From NCBI GenBank assembly GCA_946530355.1, contig CAMNAB010000163.1:1-5384 (forward strand): a stretch of 5,384 bases of DNA, written 5' to 3'. Shown in pieces: positions 1 through 4,120 of this stretch. This stretch comes from Firm-04 sp003446315. GTDB lineage: Bacteria > Bacillota > Clostridia > Oscillospirales > Ruminococcaceae. Both the position numbers and the translations under genes were made by a program. Positions within the stretch are counted from its first letter, which is position 1. The number at the start of each line of letters is the position of its first letter. The notes below the pieces were generated by a model. It was not told the origin of the DNA. It searched no databases and was given only the letters and a program-made list of their open reading frames with translations.

Positions 1-434
1 TGTTCGTCTTCCAGTGCCATGACCATGTCAATTCTGCGCTGATGTCTGCCGCCTTCAAATTCTGCGTTCAGAAATGCTTCCAGAATCTCAACGGCGAGTC
101 CCTGTCCGACCACACGCGCTCCCATGCAGAGCACATTTGCATCATTGTGCAGGCGGGTATATTTTGCGCTGTATGTCTCCGAACAGACTGCCGCACGGAT
201 GCCCTTCATCTTGTTTGCCGTGATGCACATGCCGATGCCCGTTCCGCACAGCAGAATGCCGGTATCCGCTTCGCCGTTCTGTATTTTTTTGCAGACGATC
301 TTTGCGATCTCCGGATAATCACTCGGTGCTTCATCCGTTCCGCAGTCCATAAACGGGATCTCCCGTTCTTCAAGATATGCCTTCACGATCTTGCGCAGAT
401 CTGCTGCTGCGTGGTCACTTCCGATTGCGATCAT
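1..434 (-). CDS. rpiB: Ribose-5-phosphate isomerase B (RpiB/LacAB family), C-terminus cut by window edge
   Basis: The product interconverts ribose 5-phosphate and ribulose 5-phosphate in the non-oxidative pentose phosphate pathway, in the cytoplasm. The translation runs 144 residues without a stop to the window edge. Family motifs are in order: IGSDHAA at residues 4-10, the CGTGIGM loop at 63-69 whose Cys63 sits where RpiB enzymes have the catalytic Cys, NKMKGIRAAV at 74-83, RLHNDANVLCMGARVVG at 94-110 with the conserved His96, and FEGGRHQRR near 126-134. Most RpiB proteins are about 145-150 residues, so only a few residues are missing. The ATG at 434 is supported by GGAGGA at 443-448, 8 nt upstream. 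It begins 16 nt after the terD-family stop, so it is very likely the last gene seen of the tsaE-tsaB-terD operon. LacA/LacB (galactose-6-phosphate isomerase) share the fold, but no lac genes are nearby and the RpiB motif fit is good. Confidence 0.95.
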   Translation of the reverse strand, partial: MIAIGSDHAAADLRKIVKAYLEEREIPFMDCGTDEAPSDYPEIAKIVCKKIQNGEADTGILLCGTGIGMCITANKMKGIRAAVCSETYSAKYTRLHNDANVLCMGARVVGQGLAVEILEAFLNAEFEGGRHQRRIDMVMALEDE

Positions 435-450
435 AATAGTAGTCCTCCGT

Positions 451-1398
451 TTACTCATGGATTGTTGGTTCTTCATTTGGCTGCATTTCTGCAATTTCTT
501 CGCGTTCTGCCAATACAGGACGCGGCTCCGCTGTTCTGCATTGCGGCACCGGTATCACAGGCGGCGTGATGACCGGCGGCGGGATCACGGGCGGCGGAAT
601 CCGGATCGGATCCGGAAAACGATATGCTGCGCCCTGTGATGCAGCGGGCGCGGAAACCGCTGCTTTTGGTGCCGGAAGCGCCGTTTCTGCCGGTGCTTCT
701 TCATATTGCGGCAATGCTGCTGCCGGCGGTGCTGTCTCCGCTGCACTGACCGGAACTTTCGTATTTGCTGCGATTTTCTCTGCGGTCGGTACGGAAACCG
801 GTTCCGGAATCGCAGCGGTCGGCGCAGGGGTTGGTTCCGGGGTCATTGCTGCCGGCTCGGAAACTGTCTCCGCTTGCTCTGTGACTTCCTCACCGCCGAA
901 AAACCGCAGCAGATCTGCCAGTCCGCCGTCAAAGCCGCTTGCAACTGCGGCATATCGCCATTCGTCTTTGCGGTAAATCTCAAACAGCACGATCGCCCGT
1001 TCTGCATGAAAATCCGTGCCCTGTACAGAAAGCCGGAGCTGCTCTGTGCCGTTTTGCGAGACTGTCAGCAGATGAGAACGAATCTCCTGCATCGTGCCGG
1101 CACCGTCAATGCTGACCGTAAACACGAGCTTGTCGATCGTCATAGGCAATGCGCTGAGCCGGATGCGGAATTCCGTTCCGTGTACGGTTTCTGCATAGCA
1201 GATCGCTTGTTCCGGCGACTCTGCCTGATTATAAAAGATCATATACCGGTCGTCTGACAGTTTGCCGGCACTGTCAATGCCAAAGCAGGAATCATCATAA
1301 ACTGCCTGCCCGTCCGTCTGCAACTGCAAGACGATCTCCTGCGCAGGATCAAACAGTTCCCCGATCTTCCCGCGCATGCCGCGCTGCATCAGAATCAT
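451..1398 (-). CDS. TerD-family stress protein with long Pro/Ala-rich C-terminal tail
   Basis: Residues 1-170 are a TerD domain. Recognisable parts are MQRGMRGKI (4-12), SCFGIDSAGKLSDDRYMIFYNQ (start at 37), LPMTIDKLVFTVSID (84-98), ERAIVLFEIYRKDEWRYAAV (start at 133) and SGFDGGLADLLRFFGG (154-169). TerD proteins are cytoplasmic, often calcium-binding, and linked to tellurite and other stress resistance; the molecular function is poorly known. The acidic GDN...GDDE loop of classical TerD is missing: the chain goes directly from YNQAESP (56-62) through a short HGTEF stretch to LSALP, so calcium binding may be lost or altered. Residues 171-285 are a Pro/Ala/Glu/Val-rich, probably disordered tail ending in PPPVI-type repeats, followed by an acidic end (286-315). 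No signal peptide or membrane segment is seen. The ATG at 1398 has AGAAGG 7 nt upstream; Met4 is too far from it. The gene lies 41 nt after tsaB and 16 nt before rpiB. No other ter genes are in view, so the tellurite label should not be taken literally. Confidence 0.85.
   Translation of the reverse strand: MILMQRGMRGKIGELFDPAQEIVLQLQTDGQAVYDDSCFGIDSAGKLSDDRYMIFYNQAESPEQAICYAETVHGTEFRIRLSALPMTIDKLVFTVSIDGAGTMQEIRSHLLTVSQNGTEQLRLSVQGTDFHAERAIVLFEIYRKDEWRYAAVASGFDGGLADLLRFFGGEEVTEQAETVSEPAAMTPEPTPAPTAAIPEPVSVPTAEKIAANTKVPVSAAETAPPAAALPQYEEAPAETALPAPKAAVSAPAASQGAAYRFPDPIRIPPPVIPPPVITPPVIPVPQCRTAEPRPVLAEREEIAEMQPNEEPTIHE
544..597 (-). repeat. Short in-frame PPPVI pentapeptide repeat in the TerD-family tail
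   Basis: Residues 268-285 of the TerD-family protein read PPPVI-PPPVI-TPPVI-PVP. The underlying DNA is a degenerate 15-bp tandem repeat, visible on the plus strand as spaced GGCGG blocks alternating with GATC or GATG cores. It probably extends a stiff polyproline-like segment. The repeat is short and its copies differ at third positions, so it is not a freshly expanded tract. Confidence 0.7.
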
Positions 1399-1439
1399 TT
1401 ACACACCTTCTTTCCCATACGCCTGTATGAAGCAGAGGT

Positions 1440-2090
1440 TCAGCCGATCTTGACTGCCTGTAAATATCGGACAGTCAGTTCTTCCGGCTTTTGCGGCGCG
1501 GTTTGCTGTGCCGCCAGCGCAATGCCGCATGCCGATTGATTGCACAAATGCATCGGGGCTGCCAGAAAATCTTCGCTGATCTCCCGCAGGATCCGGATGC
1601 CGTCGCCGATGACCATGACCGGCTCCCTGTAGCTCTCGATCTGCGCTGCGATATCGCCCGCTTCGGTCACTTTGTCTTCCGTCAGGCGCGTGACCGTTTT
1701 GCCGTTGCTCTCAAAAAACGCGCAGTAACATAAATTTTTGCGGGCTGCCAGACATGCACAGAGAATCCCTGTTCTGCCGCACAGATTCCATGCAAGTCCT
1801 TCCAGTGTCGATATGCCCGCGCAGGCTTTGTTCCCCGCAAATGCGAGTGCCTGCATCGCTGCAATGCCGATGCGCAGTCCGGTATAGGATCCGGGGCCGT
1901 TTGCCGCTGCAAATAAATCCACATCCTGAACCGTGTGTCCGGTATCTGCAAGCAGCGCCTTTGCCATCGGCAGCAGGATCTGCGAATGTGCCCGCTGTGT
2001 GTAGATCATGCGGCTGCCCAGCAGAACGCCGTCTGATGTGACTGCCGCCGATGCCGTACAGCCGGATGTATCAACCGCTAATATGATCAA
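1440..2090 (-). CDS. tsaB: tRNA threonylcarbamoyladenosine biosynthesis protein TsaB
   Basis: TsaB (YeaZ) is the inactive ASKHA-fold partner of TsaD. With TsaD and TsaE it transfers threonylcarbamoyl from TsaC's product to A37 of tRNAs reading ANN codons, in the cytoplasm. Numbered from the preferred start, the signatures are IILAVDTSG at 2-10, RAHSQILLP at 33-41, the hallmark GPGSYTGLRIG at 65-75, ISTLEGLA at 93-100, and a C-terminal VRYLQAVK near 207-214. At 216 residues it has the normal TsaB length. I chose TTG at 2090 rather than ATG at 2099: the strong AGAAGGAG (2100-2107) directly abuts that ATG with no spacer but lies 9 nt from the TTG, and the resulting N-terminus MIILAVDTS matches the family start. 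The upstream ATG would add only MSC. The start lies inside the end of tsaE (20-nt overlap), suggesting translational coupling. Cys content is fairly high. rimI and tsaD, the common next genes, are not here. Confidence 0.95.
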   Translation of the reverse strand: MIILAVDTSGCTASAAVTSDGVLLGSRMIYTQRAHSQILLPMAKALLADTGHTVQDVDLFAAANGPGSYTGLRIGIAAMQALAFAGNKACAGISTLEGLAWNLCGRTGILCACLAARKNLCYCAFFESNGKTVTRLTEDKVTEAGDIAAQIESYREPVMVIGDGIRILREISEDFLAAPMHLCNQSACGIALAAQQTAPQKPEELTVRYLQAVKIG

Positions 2091-2517
2091 GCAGCTCATC
2101 TCCTTCTATTATAATACTGCGCGGCTGATCGCCGTTTCCTTCAATCCGGATCCGGATCAGCGGTTCCGGCAGCTCATCTATAATGTTCTCTGCCCATTCG
2201 ATCACAAACACCGAATCTTCCAGCGGATAATCCCAGAATCCGGTCGATTCCAGCGCTTCGGGGGATGTGACGCGGTACATATCAAAATGATAAACGGAAA
2301 CGCAGTTTGCCGCATGGTATTCATTCACAAGGGCAAATGTCGGGGAACTGACGATGTCCGGCAGCCCCATGCCTTCGGCAAGCCCTCTGGTGAATGTCGT
2401 TTTGCCTGCACCCATGCCCCCGAAATATGCAATGCAGGTGCCGGGGCGGATTGCCGCGCCGATTTTTTTTGCGATCATATGCGTTTCGGCGGGCGATTCA
2501 GAAATATATTTCAGCAT
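2071..2517 (-). CDS. tsaE: tRNA threonylcarbamoyladenosine biosynthesis ATPase TsaE
   Basis: TsaE (YjeE) is the small P-loop ATPase that resets the TsaB-TsaD complex in t6A synthesis. Numbered from the preferred start (148 residues, normal for the family), the landmarks are Walker A GGMGAGKTT at 33-41 with Lys39, the SSPTFALVNEY strand at 58-67, HFDMYR at 77-82, and VFVIEWAE at 103-110, which contains the family's conserved Glu-Trp. Two in-frame ATGs are possible, at 2526 (MKKMLKYIS) and 2517 (MLKYIS). The only Shine-Dalgarno-like sequence, AGGA at 2526-2529, overlaps the first ATG but is 8 nt from the second. I therefore chose 2517, which also matches the usual short N-terminus. The gene is first in a minus-strand operon driven by the promoter at 2610-2638 and overlaps tsaB. 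Confidence 0.95.
   Translation of the reverse strand: MLKYISESPAETHMIAKKIGAAIRPGTCIAYFGGMGAGKTTFTRGLAEGMGLPDIVSSPTFALVNEYHAANCVSVYHFDMYRVTSPEALESTGFWDYPLEDSVFVIEWAENIIDELPEPLIRIRIEGNGDQPRSIIIEGDELLDHISG
2100..2107 (-). promoter_or_regulatory. Ribosome binding site that decides the tsaB start
   Basis: AGAAGGAG lies within the tsaE coding sequence, immediately before the ATG at 2099 (spacer 0) and 9 nt before the TTG at 2090. A zero spacer would place the start codon outside the ribosomal P site, so the site fits the TTG start. Its location inside tsaE indicates that tsaB translation depends on, or is coupled to, tsaE translation. Confidence 0.7.
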
Positions 2518-2556
2518 TTTTTTCATCCTGTATCGTTGTAACAGATCATTTTTTCT

Positions 2557-2589
2557 GCGGACAGATCAGCCGGAATGCGGCTTGTCCGC
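2557..2589 (-). promoter_or_regulatory. Stable hairpin in the tsaE mRNA 5' leader
   Basis: In the minus-strand transcript, GCGGACA and AGCCG pair perfectly with CGGCU and UGUCCGC, giving 12 base pairs around a 5-nt CAUUC loop, with a 4-nt GAUC bulge on the 3' side between the two helices. It lies about 15 nt after the predicted transcription start and ends about 40 nt before the tsaE start codon. On the minus strand it is followed by A residues, so it is not a terminator for this operon. On the plus strand it is followed by TGTCTTTTTC, so it could stop rightward antisense transcription. It matches no riboswitch class I know; it could stabilise the mRNA or bind a protein. Confidence 0.55.
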
Positions 2590-2609
2590 TGTCTTTTTCA
2601 GACACTCTT

Positions 2610-2638
2610 ATTATAACAGTATCCGCATCGAAAGTCAA
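2610..2638 (-). promoter_or_regulatory. Sigma-70/SigA-type promoter of the tsaE operon
   Basis: On the minus strand, TTGACT (2633-2638) and a perfect TATAAT (2610-2615) are separated by exactly 17 bp. Transcription should start near 2603, leaving a leader of about 86 nt before the preferred tsaE start. It is the only strong leftward promoter found upstream of the four minus-strand genes, and no terminator lies between them. Confidence 0.85.
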
Positions 2639-2863
2639 GTGCGGATGCCGGCGGCAGATTCTCCTAAACATAAATATATTATCTTTTGAAACGTGCGAAA
2701 ATGCAAATGATCTCAAATTTCATCAAAGAAACAATAAAATGCACCCGAACGGGATGTTTACAGTTTATTTATATTTTATTCATATGATTTTTACTTTCCG
2801 TAAAGTGAGGCGAAATATAAGCTGATGCATGCTTTTTGATGCGTAAATCTGCCTTTGCCTGAC
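2639..2863. other. AT-rich divergent intergenic region between the tsaE and degV promoters
   Basis: This stretch of about 225 bp separates the -35 boxes of two divergent promoters and holds no gene. The open frames in it are under 30 codons and lack ribosome binding sites. Small inverted repeats are present: CCCGAACGGG near 2744-2753, and ACTTT-CCGT-AAAGT at 2793-2806. The A/T-rich block at 2757-2795 lies upstream of the degV promoter but too far for a classical UP element. Any of these could be a regulator site; none matches an operator I recognise. Confidence 0.5.
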
Positions 2864-2893
2864 TTGACAGAAACCGAATCTATGTGATATAAT
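2864..2893 (+). promoter_or_regulatory. SigA-type promoter with extended -10, driving degV
   Basis: A perfect TTGACA (2864-2869) and a perfect TATAAT (2888-2893) are separated by 18 bp. The -10 is preceded by TG at 2885-2886, giving the extended -10 form TGnTATAAT. Transcription should start near 2900, leaving a leader of about 35 nt. It should be a strong housekeeping promoter unless repressed. Confidence 0.9.
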
Positions 2894-2906
2894 ATTTTTA
2901 TCAATA

Positions 2907-2918
2907 CTGATTTATCAG
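2907..2918. promoter_or_regulatory. Inverted repeat CTGAT-TT-ATCAG between promoter and degV RBS (possible operator)
   Basis: Two 5-bp arms around a 2-bp centre lie at about +7 to +18 of the predicted degV transcript, just before the AGAAAGAAGG ribosome binding site. A repressor bound here would block transcription. The arms are short and AT-biased, so chance is quite possible, and no regulator gene adjoins it. Confidence 0.3.
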
Positions 2919-2934
2919 AAAGAAGGTTTGCAGA

Positions 2935-3810
2935 ATGGCTGAATATATTATAGCAGCCGCTTCTACTGCGGATCTGCCCGATACCTTCTATCAGGAGAAC
3001 GGCGTGCCGTGTATCCGATATCCCTATATGGCAGGCATGAAGCAATATGAAGACGACTGCAAAGAAAGCTCCCGGCAGAAAGCATATGAAAATATGCGCA
3101 AGGGACTTGATTATTCTACTTCCATGATAAATGTTGCCGGCTATGCCGACTTTTTCCGCAATCTGCTGAAAGCGGGCAAGGATGTGCTGTTTTTGGATAT
3201 GTCCAAGGAAATGAGCAGCTCTTATAACGCTTCCCATACTGCTGCGGAAATGGCTGCTGCTGAGTATCCCGATCAGAAACTGGTGCTGCTGGATACCCGC
3301 TGCATTTCCGGCGGACTCGGTCTGCTGGTGCAGGAAAGCGTGAAGCGTATGCAGGACGGCGCATCTTTCCAGGAAGTCATCAATTGGTGCGAACAGAATA
3401 AATTGAAGATCATGCACCGCTTTACGGTCGATGATCTGAAATATCTGAAACGCAGCGGCAGAGTTTCCAATGCTTCCGCCTTTATCGGTTCCATGCTCGG
3501 CATCAAACCGGTGCTCTATGTCACGGATGACGGAAAACTGACCGTCAGCAAAAAGGTGCGCGGCAGAAAAGCGGCTCTGCGGGAACTCGTGGAAGGTGTG
3601 AAGCGCGATATGACTGCGCCGGACGGTCAGACTGTTGTCATCAATCATGCGGACTGCATGGATGATGCGGTGTGGCTCAAGGATGAATTGAAGGCGGCGT
3701 TCCCCACACTCAAGGATGTCGTCATTTCCAATCTCGGCGTGATTATCGGTGCGCACTGCGGGCCGGGTCTGATTACCGTTTTTTACTTCGGCGATCACAG
3801 AAAACCTTGA
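2935..3810 (+). CDS. DegV family protein (fatty-acid-binding, FakB-like)
   Basis: DegV/FakB proteins bind a fatty acid and present it to the kinase FakA, which makes acyl-phosphate for phospholipid synthesis; many paralogues have unproven ligands. Sequence landmarks are the N-terminal strand with STADLP (10-15), YSTSMIN at 60-66 where the family usually has TSQPS, MSKEMSSSYNAS at 89-100, LDTRCISGGLGLLV at 119-132, the signature FTVDDLKYLKRSGRVSN (163-179) followed by GSMLGIKPVL (185-194), and GAHCGPG at 272-278 with His274. These C-terminal Arg and His positions correspond to residues that contact the fatty-acid carboxyl in characterised FakB proteins. At 291 residues the length is normal. 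The ATG at 2935 has AGAAGG 8 nt upstream (2921-2926). It looks monocistronic: its own promoter lies before it and a strong terminator after it. fakA is not in view, so the lipid role is a family inference. The altered TSxxS motif suggests a different ligand preference. Confidence 0.93.
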   Translation: MAEYIIAAASTADLPDTFYQENGVPCIRYPYMAGMKQYEDDCKESSRQKAYENMRKGLDYSTSMINVAGYADFFRNLLKAGKDVLFLDMSKEMSSSYNASHTAAEMAAAEYPDQKLVLLDTRCISGGLGLLVQESVKRMQDGASFQEVINWCEQNKLKIMHRFTVDDLKYLKRSGRVSNASAFIGSMLGIKPVLYVTDDGKLTVSKKVRGRKAALRELVEGVKRDMTAPDGQTVVINHADCMDDAVWLKDELKAAFPTLKDVVISNLGVIIGAHCGPGLITVFYFGDHRKP

Positions 3811-3821
3811 CCGGAAACCCG

Positions 3822-3911
3822 ATCTCAAAAAAATTTCAAAAAAATTTGCAGGAGATTTCGAACGTATCTCCTGCATTTTTCTTTCTCTCCAAAAAAATCT
3901 CAAAAAAATTT
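3822..3911. repeat. Direct repeats with 11-bp-phased A7 tracts flanking the degV terminator
   Basis: ATCTCAAAAAAATTT occurs at 3822-3836 and again at 3897-3911. Within the region, A7 runs begin at 3827, 3838, 3891 and 3902: two pairs, each offset by 11 bp, about one helical turn. A fifth A5 run is at 3916-3920. A-tracts in phase with the helix bend DNA, so this is a candidate intrinsically curved segment. The pair on the right sits just upstream of a possible promoter. Confidence 0.6.
3847..3888 (+). terminator. Intrinsic terminator of degV
   Basis: TGCAGGAGAT (3847-3856) pairs perfectly with ATCTCCTGCA (3866-3875) around a 9-nt loop. The 10-bp stem is followed by a T-rich tract (TTTTTCTTTCTCT, 3876-3888). 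It begins 36 nt after the degV stop, which supports degV as a single-gene transcript. Confidence 0.92.
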
Positions 3912-3921
3912 TCCGAAAAAG

Positions 3922-3954
3922 TGTGACCAAACTGCATGGGCTGCTGTCGTAGTA
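3922..3954 (+). promoter_or_regulatory. Possible ECF-sigma-type promoter for the surface-protein gene
   Basis: No SigA-like promoter precedes the surface-protein gene. TGTGACCAAAC (3922-3932) followed 15 nt later by CGTAGTA (3948-3954) resembles the AAC / CGTA layout of ECF sigma promoters, such as the TGAAAC / CGTA of Bacillus SigW. It sits directly downstream of the A-tracts, which could act as an UP element. Transcription would start near 3960, with a leader of about 160 nt. The spacing depends on how the -35 is read, so this is only a candidate. Confidence 0.35.
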
Positions 3955-4106
3955 AGTGAAGGGCAAACAAAACACCGCACAAAATCAACACGCGGTTTCT
4001 GATACCCAAATGAATACGATCGTAAAAAACACACTTGCCTGACGGTCATGCGCAGAACGGCGGGCACAATCTAACTGAAATTTAATGAATGAATTCGTTT
4101 TGGAGA
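3955..4106 (+). other. Leader/intergenic stretch upstream of the surface-protein gene, with a 10-bp palindrome
   Basis: No gene is seen: the frames are short, and the ATG at 4085, in frame with the next gene, has no ribosome binding site. The notable element is the perfect palindrome TACGATCGTA at 4015-4024. It could be a regulator site or part of a leader structure. No strong hairpin with a T-tract and no riboswitch that I recognise is present. Confidence 0.45.
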
Positions 4107-4120
4107 AAAGGAGTATTACC

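Noticed and set aside
42..1257. Plus-strand open frames opposite rpiB and the terD-family gene
   Set aside because: They are shadows. The Gly/Ala-rich frame at 566-976 simply mirrors the Pro/Ala tail, and none has a ribosome binding site.
2557..2589. Leader hairpin as an attenuator-type terminator of the tsaE operon
   Set aside because: In the sense direction it is followed by A residues rather than U, and no alternative pairing partner is evident in the short leader.
2701..2787. Twenty-eight-codon plus-strand frame in the divergent intergenic region
   Set aside because: It has no ribosome binding site, lies upstream of the predicted degV promoter and has no recognisable content.
2791..3975. 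Long minus-strand open frame antisense to degV
   Set aside because: It is the complement of a clear DegV gene with its own promoter, ribosome binding site and terminator. The antisense product shows no family resemblance and would cross the terminator and A-tracts.
4085..4120. Earlier ATG start for the surface protein
   Set aside because: It lacks a ribosome binding site and would place polar residues before a well-formed signal peptide. The strong AAGGAG supports the start at 4121.
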